Positions 25,833-39,200 of a DNA stretch of 64,000 nucleotides are shown here, piece after piece. The stretch is from Telmatactis stephensoni. Lineage: Eukaryota > Cnidaria > Anthozoa > Actiniaria > Isophelliidae. The position numbers and the translations under genes were made by a program. Location of the stretch: positions 948,501 through 1,012,500 of the forward strand of contig JALIZF010001870.1 in NCBI GenBank assembly GCA_029948255.1, written 5' to 3'. The notes below the pieces were generated by a model. It saw nothing but the letters and a program-made list of their open reading frames with translations. It searched no databases and was not told where the DNA came from. Every line of letters starts with the position of its first letter. Positions within the stretch are counted from its first letter, which is position 1.

Positions 25833-27008
25833 TTGAATTAAGGCTTTATTTACGTTTAAAATAGCTTGAAGAAGACGCATCAAATGTCTTATTAATGTAT
25901 TTGGAATTTTTTTGTGCATAGCAAAATCGTATTTTAGAGCTTACGAATTTACCTGCATAACTATTGCGAGATAATGAGCTTGGGCTGCCTGTGGCTGAGT
26001 CAGTCCGGAGCCAGAGCACATGACGATGCAAGTTTTGCTATCAAAAGGCCATCTGAGTCAAAGCAAACAACGTGCGTCTAACTCATGCATGTTAGCTCAT
26101 TCGAACGGTCCAAATTCTGCTCTACCATCATAATTATCTCTTGTGATCTGTTATATATCGGTTCGCACTTCTCGTAAGATCTAAATATAAGATACCCTCA
26201 CTGTAAAACAATAGAAGACTGAAAACAATAGAACGAGTAGACAATAGAGTGTACTGTTTTGTTTCTCCAATCACATCAAATCTTCCCAGTACTTCAGGTA
26301 TATACCGATAGATCTAGAGGCAAAAGGGCATGGCACGATCAATTTAAGGATTTGATAACTGAAATATCCGATAACTATATTGTGTTCATGCTGATGAAAG
26401 ATTGCTTGAAAGCTAGAGTGCATGTATATGCCTAGCTTTCTTCAAATGGTGAACGCTCACATAGTTATACAAAGGTTGTAGACTCAGATTATAGACTTAC
26501 GCGTGCCGAAAACGTTGCTCAAAACGAAAGTATAAGGAATTCTTTTAGTGTCTAACGTTGTAAGGACCTTGAAACAAAGAGCTCAGTGTCCAAGCAAAAA
26601 CTGTTGAGAATGGAGAACGAAAATTTGGAAATAGGAGGAAACAGAAGAAGGATTTTATACAATAATTGAGTTCAATATAACATGGATCGAGTAAAAATAT
26701 AGCAATTTGGAGCGCACGAGCTCCTGAAAAAATATATCATGATAAAATAAAACAATTGGGATGATGACAGTTAAAGAAAAAGGGAAGAAATGGAATATTT
26801 TTCTTTGAGTGTCAGTGGTAAAAACTAAAAAGCAAATAAGGACAAGACCTGAAATGTTGGTTTTGTGTGATATATTTGTTTAGATGGCCCATATTTTGGG
26901 TGTCTAGCTATCATATAAGACATATAACGTAAATTTGCATTAGAAGAAATTATATTGGGTTATGATTCAAAATATTTGAAAATACGTTCATTTTAGATCC
27001 AGAAAAAT

Positions 27009-30000
27009 TCAATGAAATGGAAAAAATGTCTTTCTTTTAACTAAAAAGATTTTGATTATCGATGCCATCTTTATTCTCTCAAAGTTTCCGATCAATAAGT
27101 TGGGATTCGAAAATCGCATATTACAATGAAAAACTTCATGAGAGCTAGAAATATTATAATTGTCAGTGTCAACTTCAGTTGAGTTTCGAAATGCTATTTT
27201 AATGCAGAAAATCAAAAAACCTCGCTCTGCAGTTCGAATTCCGTGACCGATTTTTGTTTCTCCGACCCTTGAAGCAAAATACAAGTCAAAATTTCAAATT
27301 GTTAAAGTTAAACGAATTAACACTTACCGAAGTAATTCACAAAAATATCAATTATGCACATTCAAATTAGAGCATTTTCCTTATCAACCTTTGTGCCACA
27401 GTTCTTCGTTTTCTGTCTTTCACGGCCTAATGTACGTTCAGTCTCTATTTTTTGACATGAGTCATTCAAACGCTCATGATTTGTTTTTTGAATGACGGCC
27501 AGTCATAAGCTCGCTTTGCGAACTAAATCATTTCAAAGTATCTTTAAAAAAATTATCACCTTTAACAGTTCCTCTTTTAAAGCCATTGAACCGGTGTCGC
27601 CGGCTAAGACTGAACGAGACGGAGAACGCCTTAGGCCCTATTTGTCTATTTAGCTGGCTAACACTTTTTCTAGAGAATTTATAAAGGAAACAAAAGACGA
27701 TTTTACTTTGTTGCTCGCGGGGTGGTTGCTCCTATTACCACCCCGCGCGCAACAAAGTACATTTTTTGCACGAAGTAGAAGAACAGTCAAAGAAACTTTT
27801 TTGCACGCGGGATGGTAATACGAGCAACATTTGCTCTGCAACTAGCAACGCAACAATATTGCGCGACAAGTTACGCGATTTTGTTGCTCGTATCACCGGG
27901 CCTTGTTATTCAGTGCTCTTCCGAGTCTTTATTTAATTTCACACTCGAAGAAGCAGACATTTATTACTAAACTAAGGACCTACTACAAAGTTTGTAAGTC
28001 TTTTCTTGTAACGATTACTGAAATTGACGATGACGATTATCTGAAATTTTCCGGATTTAACAACAGACATGCACTTTGTTCCTAACTTTCCGAACTCCAA
28101 AAGGAGAAAAATGAATACGACGTGGATAAGACCTAAGGCAAAGAGAAGACTAAAGGAGGCTTGAGTGGCATAACGGAAAAACTGCAAAGTTAGCTGTTTT
28201 TACACTTTTTCATTTACTGGTCATGATACATCGAAGCGCAATATATGATGTGTCACCATGATTTCTTAAGGTTTGTCCCCCTCTCCTCTTAATGTTGGTG
28301 TTTGGGTTCGAAAATTCAAAGCCGGCCTCATGGAGTTGTCATCATTACAGATATTGGAGTAGGGGAAGGGAACACGGGTTGAACGCCTTTATTGCAGATG
28401 ATTGTAGCTGCCATTGCCTGCGGCACTCAAAACCGCGCCGAATCACAGTAAAGTGTCTAGGAGATATTCACGAAAACGAGCCAAAAATGATGATTTCTCT
28501 GCTGATCAAAATGTCACTTCTCCCCAAATACTGAGCATTCACTAAAATTTTAGTACCATTTGACATTTTGTTCTTTGAGCCGCTTGGATACAAAAACAAA
28601 ATATTGAGTTCTGTAACAATCACAATCAATTATCAGTGAGGCCATTAAACTACGTTTCCGTCCTAATTAAGAAGTCTGGTTAAAGAAACATGAAAAGTGT
28701 AAAGAAATTCTGAAACATTTGTACTAGAAGATAATCATTCATGCACTTACCAATGGAATAACGCACAAAAAGCTCCTCCACAAATCCCAGTGAAATTGAA
28801 AGAATGAGTTCCATTTATAGAGGCGACAATCCAAAACGACTTCAAGATTTTGGCAATGGCGTTTTTGAGCTTCCTACGAAATTAGAAAGCAGATTTTAGC
28901 AATATCAAGCTTAGCTCAGTGAAACTGGGAAATCGTTTTATAATCTAAAATGAACTATCATCTCTTTGTCCCACATAACAAAATTTGAATAGGAAATATT
29001 CTGTTCATTTCGCTGCTAAAAATCGACAAAAGATAAGGATTGAGTGTTAATTAAACGGGAAGTCACTGTCGCTTTCGTCTTAGGTGAACTGTTTAGTTTA
29101 TTGTTCATTTCCTAAGGGCAGATGTTGATGGCAATACATAATGACGTTTCTCCCCTCGTTTAATATTTGTATATTTCTACTAAAACGTAAGTATTATCAA
29201 ATTTAACTGAGTTCTATTTCTATACTGGACATTCCTTCCTTTGCTATCTCGGAAATATTGACAATTTCAATTCACTCTTAAAGTCCTTAGCTAGCATTAT
29301 TCAAATTCCATGATGACCAGTTCTACCTTTTAAAGAATTCAATTCAGGAAAAAACCTTCACCCATACTAAATTACACCGATTTATATATAAGCTTAAGCT
29401 TACTCACCTGAATCCTTAACTCTACATTTTGACATTTAACTGCTGAACGTCCTATCTAGATATCACTCTATGATAAGCTTAGAATACAAAAATTTTCCTC
29501 AAATCCGCTACCGTTAGAAGTTTCGCTACAAACTAGGGCAAAAAACTCTCGAGCGAAGTTCGACGTCAAAATTGGCTCGAAATGAAGATTTTCCATACTT
29601 CAACCCCGCCAAAATCAACGGATTACTATGAGACTAAGACGGCAGCTTATCCAACAATTTGACATCCATCTCGTGTAAATCTTCTTCAAATTTGAATTTT
29701 CAAACCATCTGTCTATTTGTCAACTAAGTGAATAAAAAAAAGAAAAAAAAAACACAATTTTTTCGACCTACCTGTCACGTTTAATAGCAGGAACATATTG
29801 CTCTAGGCGAGACTTAAAATGAGTCAAATCTTTCAAGAAACTATTACATTTTCTCCCTGAAGACACGAAAAACAATTTATAAAGATTATCTTAGTAAATT
29901 AGATACGTGAAAATTGGAAAAATTATGATAAAATAATTAAATTACTAAAGCTGCCCTTTTTCGTTGAATTTTGCAAAAACAAAAAAAATTGGCTAATGTA

Positions 30001-30143
30001 GCGAGGCTGCTAAGCTTGTAGGCCTGGTTACTTTGCATTTTCCGGGCTCTGAAGAAGACAACAACTTGTACACCGATATCTGTCACAGAGAATCCGTTAT
30101 TTAAAGTTATCTTTTCATTAGATGAATGAAAAAACGAAGTCAT
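27009..30143 (-). CDS. Small protein of unknown function, divergent from VPS15
   Basis: This is a predicted four-exon minus-strand gene: 30143-30032 (ATG, MTSFFHSSNEKITL), 29856-29772, 28873-28751 and, less surely, 27267-27009 with a TGA stop. All junctions have AG/GT borders and phases 1, 2, 2 match, giving about 192 residues. Exon 2 reads as a charged helix (SFLKDLTHFKSRLEQYVPAI). Exon 3 continues with a basic helix and then a Gly/Ala-rich hydrophobic stretch (FTGICGGAFCALFHW) with two N-X-T sequons just before it. A charged helix followed by a small-residue hydrophobic segment is faintly like apolipoprotein-L-type proteins, but I cannot assign a family. Its start codon is 91 bp from that of VPS15 on the other strand, so a shared promoter is likely. 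Exons 2 and 3 are the most secure; the last exon could be a chance open frame. Confidence 0.4.
27640..27900. repeat. GCAACTTGT-type inverted-repeat element, copy 2
   Basis: Contains GTTGCTCG...GGTGGTTGC and TACCACCCCGCGCGCAAC facing each other, then GGTAATACGAGCAACA, GCGCGACAAGTTACGCG and TTGTTGCTCGTATCACC. The vocabulary is shared with copies at 10.3 kb and 46.9 kb. Confidence 0.6.
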
Positions 30144-30234
30144 GATGTAGTCCTTGAGTTATCCTAGTACTTTGAAGATTTCTAGCCTGTTAAAATTTCT
30201 ACATCGTTGGATGTAAGGTCGTAAAGTTGGAGTC
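30144..30234. promoter_or_regulatory. Bidirectional intergenic spacer between VPS15 and the small minus-strand gene
   Basis: Only 91 bp separate the two divergent start codons. The spacer is AT-rich, without an obvious TATA or CpG cluster. Both 5' UTRs must start within it or, more likely, overlap the opposite coding exon. The head-to-head layout is seen directly; shared regulation is inference and depends on the small gene being real. Confidence 0.4.
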
Positions 30235-33200
30235 ATGGGGAACCAGTTAACTGGAATTGCGCCTTCACAAATTTTGAGTGTTGACCATTATTTTAGTGAC
30301 TTGTCTGATTACGAGTTCGATGGGAGGTGAGTAGATCTCTCTGTAATCCCTTAGCTCTATTATATAGAATAGTAAACCATTTCTTCATTCCTGTATGCAA
30401 GAGATCTAAGCCAATACAGTATGCGTGTAAACTTTTTTCTGAGAAGTCGATCACCTTGGTTTCGAACTATGTTGATATCTTGCTCTTTTAATTATTGTAG
30501 AATTGATTGATTTCTTGTTAATTTTATTCACTGCCCCAATTACTATAGCATATTATTGTATTTGTATTTCATTTTATTTATTCTTTAAGTTCCAGCAATA
30601 GACCTTTATCACAATTAAGCTACTATAATCATTATTAATTGGTATATTATGTGTGCTCTGATTGGTCGAGAACCATGTGTGATTACAGTGCACACACATA
30701 TATGACATCAATGAATCTTAGTACGTGTGTTCTGATTGGTTAAAATGTTTTGATGAATATTATATAAAACAAATAGATTCCATTTTTCTGTGGGTCTGTA
30801 ATCTAATAGATGCAAAGAAGACATCAAAATGTGGTGAGAACAAAAGTTGCGCCACACCTTTCAACTTTGTTTTGAGGCATTCTTTTTGTTTTCACCACAT
30901 TATGATATCATCTGTACATCCATTTATATAGAGTACAGACCCACGATATGGAGTATATAGTAGTTATACAATTGGTTTATGGTGGCATACTATGGAATAT
31001 TCCACGAGTCACTTGTATTTTCTAGTATACACACGAGCCTTTAGGCGAGTGTGTATACATGTATATACAAAGAAAATGCAAGTGACGAGTGGGATTGTCC
31101 ACAGTATACCACAAGAAACCATTGTATAACTATTTTATCCCACGCCAGAGAAAATACAGCAATTGTGCAATGTGTCATGGGAAGGATCAGTGGAATACTG
31201 CCAAATATACAATGGCTTTCCTGCTTTCTGATTGGCTATATTTTCTATGGTGTACTGGGATAAATTAGTTGTATCATGTTAAAGATTAATTCAGTCAGAA
31301 CCGAATTATTTAAAGGCACTTTTTTCAATAGATTACCATATTTATGGAACAACTTGCCTGATAAACTTAGGACTTCTAATCTTAGCTTATCATTATTTAA
31401 GAGACAATGCATTGAATTTTATAAAACTAAAAACTTTGATCCTGACCGCCCACATGTCACTTGGACGCAGTGATCTGATAATGATGATTTAATTCTGATA
31501 GGCTACATTATTTTGTAATGACAATTAGTAATAATCTGCTACCGACGAGTTTTCACTTCATATGGGCGGTGTGGGGTGTTTTCGCTTGCTTGGGCGGTGT
31601 GGGATATATTATGACAATGTTTATTGTCATGATGTATCCTACATTGCTTGTGGCGCGTGGGGGTGTCCTGTATTGCTTATGTGGAGTGAAAACTTGTTGG
31701 TAGCAGATAGATATATTAATATAGGATATGTCGATGAATATGCGACGAATATGATAGGATAGATGACTAAATTTTAACGTTCTTTTGTTGCTGTTTTTTG
31801 TTTAAGTGTTTGTACATTTTTTGGGTGGACTAGCTCGAATGGATCATATGTTCCCTTCTAGTCCTTCCCCACTGCATATTTTTCTTAGTATTGAGTAGTT
31901 TTTTCGTTGTATTTATTTAATTTCTGATTAGTTTTCTTATATATGTATGTACATTTTCCCTTATGTTAAAATGCAGTGTAAATGGATTAAATTCATAAAT
32001 TTAAATTAAAAAATTAAAATTAAGCAAATTGTTGGATTTTATGATATACAAAGGGGGCTTTGGGTTATTTAGGAATTATCTAGAAACATTTTATATTTTC
32101 TGTTTTAATGTAAGTAAATATGTAGTTTTTAGATTAGTTGTTAGGCAGGTCCACACCAGCCCTCAGCTGCTAGATTTTAAACCTGCATATCAAATGAAGT
32201 ATGTATGTATATAAAATTATATATTAAGCAGATGCCTGACAATCCTTACTCTGACTCATCTAACAAAGTTATTGTTTTGCTGATTAAGATTGAGGTTTAA
32301 GCTGGGCATCTGCATATGATTATAATGTATCTATGTGAAAAGTATTTATGTTCAAAAAATAAAAAATAATATTGTCAGTATTTACAAGCTGTAAAATAGT
32401 TAATATATTTAAACCAATTCATCCACATTTCATGTTCCTGATCAAACAAAACCTAATGGATTGTATGTGTACATTTACATAAATTTGCATACCATATATT
32501 TAATATTTGTTTTGAATTCCTTCTACAAAATAGTTTGGGAAGCACAAGATTTTTTAAAGTGGCACGTGCTCGCCACAGGTGAGATTGAAATGAATGTAAT
32601 GATCTGCATGCACCAGCTGCCTGCCTGCCTGTCTGTCTATCTGTCTGTCGGTAGGTCTGTCTGTCTATAGATCTGCCTGTCTGCCTGCTTGTCTGTCGAT
32701 CTGCCTGCCTGCCTAACTGTCTGTCTGTCGATCTGCCTGCCTGCCTAACTGTCGGTCTGTCTATCTGCCTGTCTGTCGGTCGGTCTGTCTGTCTATCTGA
32801 CTGCCTGCTTGTCTGTCTGTCTGTCTGTCTGTCTGTTGTCTGTCTGTTTATCATGTCTATCTGTTTACTTGTAATTTTGCTCTCCAAGTTTGAAAACCCA
32901 ACTCAATTTTTTCAGCATATGTCTCCCTTTCACTTCGTGGTGCCTGACAAACACATTACTGACAGTGTCTTTAATAATATATTGTCATTTACAGAGAAGG
33001 TCTGTGTGTTGTCAAGGTCTTTGCTATCCAAGACCCTTCACTCCCCCTCAAGACATACCAAGATGAACTTAGAGACATCAACATAAGACTATCCAATGCA
33101 CCCAATGTTATACCATTCCAGAAATCTATCCTTACTGATAAAGCCAGCTTACTCTTACGACAGTTTGTGAAAGATAATTTGTATGATAGAATCAGGTAAT

Positions 33201-36200
33201 ATTGTCCTCAATTAAAAAAAAATTGTACATTCTACTTTAGAAATACATTAATGTAATATGATGTAGTCCAACTCAGATTTTATCTTAAAGTTGATTTAAA
33301 AAACTTTCAATTGTTATTTTCAGTACAAGACCATTTCTAAATCTTATAGAGAAAAAATGGATTGTTTATCAACTGTTATGCGCATTAGAACAGTGTCATT
33401 CTGTAAAGGTAAATTAGGTTATTCAACAATTACGCTACAGGAATCTGAATGCTTTTCTGCACTTGCCATATTCTAAAATGGCCAGGCCACTCACATGATA
33501 ATCTGGATATATGGTGCCCAGGAAAGTAAAAAATATTGTAATGAAATCTTGGAATTTTCACATGCAGTGTTTTGATTGCTTGATGCCTGGGGCATGCAGT
33601 TAACTGTCATTTTGGAATTAGCACATTAATCATATATTCGCCACTGTTCTGTTAATTTATGTCATTAACATGAAACATCACCATCATCATCATCATCATC
33701 ATCATCATCATTATCATCCCCACATATTACCATGGAACTCCTGAAAGCATACAAACTGAATTCATGAATGCCAGGTCTCATCCATTCCTTTGGGAACCAA
33801 AAGACAGTGAAGCAGTTAGCCATGTTGGATGAGCAAACAAGAGACGCTAATGAGAAATCTTTTGTTGAAGTTCATCCAAGATGGCTGCAATAATGTTACA
33901 TGAAACCCAGCAGTAAGTCAAATCAGCCAAAAATCTACAATAATTAAAGTTGCAAGACAATCCATAACAGTGTAAAATATATATGCCTTGGCATACCCAA
34001 CTAACTTTCATGAAATGAATTTTCCAGGTATGCCATGGCGATATCAAAACAGAAAATATCATGGTCACTAGTTGGAATTGGGTTTTACTCACAGACATTG
34101 CGAGCTTTAAACCTGCATATCTTCCAGAAGACAACCCTGCAGACTTCACTTTCTTCTTTGATACTTCTCGGCGTCGAACTTGTTACATTGCACCTGAGAG
34201 GTTTCTAGATTCCAGGCAATCTGATGCTCTTTATTCTTTGACTAGTGGAATGTCATCGGATTCTCAAAGTAGTGTTGGTCCCTAGTTTACCTAATATGGA
34301 CTTGATTCAGAGACAGAAGGGAGAGTTGCAGCCAGCTATGGATATTTTTTCTCTTGGGTAAGAGCATTGGTAGCTTAGTTACTCAGGCTTGAGCTTCCAG
34401 TGGAAGACCCAGGCTTTTAAATTGTCAGGAACTCTAACATATTCTTTTGTTGAGGTGGTCATGTCCATAGCTTTCTTTGTGATATGAACTGGGGAAGGAG
34501 TTGAGAAAAAAGGATTTTAGCAGCAACTATGTTGTCTTGGCCACAGGAAGCTTGTCAAGTACATTGTAAAGGCATTAACAGTGTCCAGTTGCTTTGGGTG
34601 TGACTGGTATTTGAAGCAAATGGAGTGCAGTTTAACCCTTGTGGTTTAGCAATTCTCACATCCTTGTTTTTACTTTTCTCCTATATCTGTATACAGTCAT
34701 GTTGTCTGGTGTACATGTAGCTTATAAATGGAGCACTGATGTAGTAGTGGGAGTGGGAGATCCACCAAACATGCTCTAAGGAGTGTAGGAGAGTGAAGTC
34801 TAAGTACATGTACATGTTGAATATCAACTTTTACATTTTTATCCTTTTTTAGATTACGATTGAATTTCTTAAATTATGCACGTAATCTAAAAAAGGATAA
34901 AAATGTAAAAGTTGATATTCAACATGTACATGTACATGTGGTGCTAATCTTATTCTTTATTATATTATTTTTAGATGTGTTATTGCAGAGCTGTTCAGTG
35001 AAGGAACAAAACTGTTTGATCTATCAGAGTTGCTGGCTTACAAAAAGGGTGAATATGATCCCAGGCCATCTTTAGAGAAGATTGAAGACAATCAAATAAG
35101 GGTATGTTGAACTGAATCTGTAAAGCTGATCAATGCAAGCATTGATTTTTTATGTGGGCTTCCTGTGGTAACACAGGAATTCCCATCAAGACAGAAGAGC
35201 TGTTTGAAATGATAATCATTGTACTTATATTGTCAGTAGTACTTAGATGATGAAGACAGATTTATTCCATATAACTAAGAAAACCTATGACATGACCATG
35301 GCTGCAAAGATTTGGACAAGAAATGCTTAATATTTATAATTAAGAGTTCTTGTTACTTTGACAGGAAATGGTTGAACACATGATATCTAAGGATCCTTCC
35401 AAACGATTGGTAGCTTCTGATTACTTGAGAAATTATGGAGGTAAGAGCTCATGAATTTCCCATTCAAAAGACTCTACATGCATGAGAGCTGACAATGTTG
35501 CAGACATTGGACAGTTAGGGCACACATTGTATACAATCATGTTATAGTTTCACACAAGTTTGTATGAAAATTGTATTACTAATAATTAGAGTTATGTAGA
35601 GTCTTTATGTAGAGTCTTTTGAATGGGAAATTCATGAGCTCTTATTGTCTATCACTATATTTGCAGGTTCTGTATTCCCTGAACAGTTCCACAAATTTTT
35701 AGAAACTTATATGACAAGGTTTGCAACCCTGCCTGTTTTAACTTCTGATGAGAAAATTAGCAGGTAACAAGTCCTTCTAGACTCTGTAACTATTTGAATC
35801 AGGGGAGAAAAGAGGAAGATACTGGGCATTGGGTGGGGTCCAAACTGTAACTCTTACATGTATGTTCTAAGGCCCAAAAATGTGACTACTGTGCATATAC
35901 ATGTACATGTATTTGCATACTTTTCTTGCAATATCCTGCTTGTGACTTCATTAAAAAAAGCAAACAAATAAAAATAAAAGAAACCAACCAACCATCCACC
36001 TTGAGGGATGTCCACTTTACATGTATGTATGCAGTAGGTGACCACCTTCCTTAAAGGGCTGTTACTGTTAGAGGTGAGACACTTTATAGAGGTGTCATGA
36101 ATCCTTAAAGGGCTTTACTCCTTAGAGGACTACCCGGCCATCTATGAGGGGTGTCCACCTTAGAAGGGTATTCACCATACCTGGCTCTTCACATTATAGA

Positions 36201-39200
36201 GACCTGTATCCACCTCAGGGAAGTGTCCACTATAGATGGGTGTCCACCGTGGAGGGGTTATCATTTTAGGGAGGTTTCCAGCTTAGCATTGATGTGTGTC
36301 AACCACACATTGAGGGGTGATCACCTAAGGGAGGTGTCCACTATAGGTGGGTCTCCATCTTTAGTTAGAGGGTGATCACCTTTGGGAGGTGTCCCCCTTA
36401 CGGAGGTGTCCACTATAGGTGGATGTCCATCTTAAATGGTGATCACCTAAGGGAGGTGTCCCCCTTAGGGATGTGTTCACTATAGGTGGGTGTCCATCTT
36501 AGAGGGGTGATTACCTTAGGTAGATGTCCACCATAGATGGGTGTCCACATAAAGAAAGACAGTGTCTTTTTTAGAGTGTTGTCCACCCATACATGTATGT
36601 ACATTTAGATAGACCTGTGTTCACCTTTAAAGGGGATGATCATCTTTAGTTAAGGCAGTGTCCACCTTAGATACAGTAGGTGTTTATCTTAGGGAGGTGT
36701 CGATCTTAAAGAAGAGGGTTGCACCTCAGAAAACTGTCTACCTTGGATGGATGTCTGCCTTATGTATGCCTTATTAATCAGAAATACATTATTTTCTTAA
36801 TGTATCATTATTTTAATGAGAATATTTTCTGTACAGAATAAAGAGAGACATTGACCTGATCCTTAAAGAGCTTCTTCCTCAAGAAGAAAATAGTGAAAAA
36901 CCTGTCAAAGATAAAGATGGTATGTTGACTTATGAATTACCTGCCTGGGTATTATCCTTTTGATAATTCAAGTGTAGAAAACCAAGGAACATATTAATAG
37001 TATTGGTTATTGGTTGGGGGCAAAGAAAAGTACTGATTAGAAGAGGATGGAATGGGAAGGTAAGGCAAGAAGGATTCTAAAATCTAAAAGGTCAATATGA
37101 AATCTCAAAAAAAATTGTTTTAATTAAATTTAATTTGTTTCGTCTTGTTTTGTATATTTTTTGTCACAGTACCACAGGTTTACAACAATTCAAAATATTT
37201 CATAGTTACATTGAAACTGCATATGAAGCAAGTCACATCATCACTCATTTTGTTGTTGTTGTTGTTATTTTTGCAGGTTATCTTGTTATTGTAGTCTCTC
37301 TCTTGACGTCCTGTGTTCGTACTTGTAAATACTGTGTATCCAAGCTTACTGCCTTGGAGCTCATGCTTACTCTGGCTCAGCATGTTAATGATGAGATTAT
37401 TCTTGAGCGATTACTGCCCTATATGCTATACATGGTTAATGACACATTGCCGCAAGTCCGTGCTCAAGCCCTGAGGACACTAACACATTGTTTACATCTT
37501 GTAAAGAATATTGGAAGAAGTGATGCAAATATCTTTCCTGAATACATTTTACCAAGGTATTATGTTATTAATAATAAATTGTATTTTGATATTTAATTAG
37601 TATATACAGTGACATCCATTTCTCTATCAGTCGGTCAATCAGTTCCAGTCCAATTTGTCAGTTTGTCTGTCTGTCCATCTGTCTGTTCATCTGTGAGTGA
37701 GTGAGTGAGTGAGTGAGTGTACACAATGAGCCTCAAGTTCAATTAAAGCCTTCACTTGTTTTAACTATAAGTTGATAATTGTCTTTCCAGTTTAACTTGG
37801 CTCACACAAGACTCAGAAGTAATAGTTAGACTTGCCTATGCTGAGAGTATAGCATCATTAGCAGAGACAGCTCTTAAGTTCCTTGAAATGGCACAACTTG
37901 ACCGCAGCAATATCATTAAGGGAAGCCAAGATGATACTCCAATACAGTACCAGGTAAAGAAATTAATTGTTAATTTTGTTTCAACTAGAGTTCTCTAAAA
38001 AATACCCACGGCACCAACATACATACATGTACATGCACTGGTCTGCACACAATGCAATTTTTCTTGCAATGTTACATCCATCAGCCAGATAGACAGCTTT
38101 ATCTTCACATGCTTATTGTCCATTTCAAAGCATGTGACATTTTCTTGAGAATAATCACTTTATTTTGAGAGGGTGACACTTGACAGTAGAGCACTGATAA
38201 ATTTGCAGCCTGTCTCTTATCACTAAACTTCTAATACCTGTATGTTGTACCTACATGTATATCTCATTTCTCAATTATTTCTAGGGAAGCTATGATACAG
38301 AATTGCAAGCTTTACATGAAATCATCCAAAGAAAAGTCGTCACTCTACTAAGTGACCCAGAAAACATAGTCAAGCGAACTTTGCTAGAAAATGGCATCAC
38401 TAGATTGTGTGTGTTCTTTGGAAGACAAAAAGCTAATGATGTCCTCCTTTCACATATGATTACTTTTTTAAATGATAAATATGACTGGCAGCTACGTGGG
38501 GCCTTCTTTGATAGTATAGTTGGAATAGCAGCTTATGTTGGTTGGCAGAGTTTGGCAATGCTTAGGCCTCTTTTAGAACAGGTAAAGTTTGTTGACATTA
38601 CCTTCATAACATAGAACCAGTAATACAGGGAAAAACTTGGATTTGTAATCCATGAGTTTAAAATGGACTGGTAAGCATTTTGTGTACAATGTACATTAGT
38701 AGAACAAAATTGGGGGCAGCTGTCAGTAATGATGCTGCCATTGCTGAATGCCAGCCTGTATCCAGCATTGAGGGATCTGAGAGAGTTGACAGCTCACCTT
38801 CATATATAAACAGCTTCTTAGTTCTGTCTTGGTAAAAAATTTGCCTTGGTTACAAGCCTTGGTCAGTAATAATATTACAGTCTGTGGTTATGGCATTGTC
38901 TCAATTCAAAGTATGAATTCAAAGTAAACTTACACAGTTTGACACATGTTCAATAGATAATTATGTGTTTGTACTTGAATGTATTGTTGCAGGGATTGAG
39001 TGATACAGAAGAATTTGTGCTATGTAAAGCTCTGAAGTCTTTAACCTGCCTTGCTGAACTTGGTCTTCTTCCAAAACCAACATTAAGAGACTTTGTCTCT
39101 GAAATTGTTCCCTTCCTTTGTCATCCAGTAAGTAAACCCCTTATTGATTTGGTTTACATTGAACACAGTCTAAGGTAGAAGCCTTGGGGACTAGCCACCC

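Larger units (their letters stand above)
22548..27008. other. Intergenic region without a recognised gene
   Basis: Contains the upstream flank of the B-box-like gene (CCAAT word near 22708), AT-rich sequence, the 148-bp duplication and the AACTC tail. An ATGGCGGACGC start-like sequence at 23483 opens only 23 codons, with no donor. Confidence 0.5.

Noticed and set aside
36151..36375. Repetitive frame with [14 protein letters not shown] units
   Set aside because: It is the intron 8 minisatellite, inside the VPS15 gene and not bounded by splice sites.
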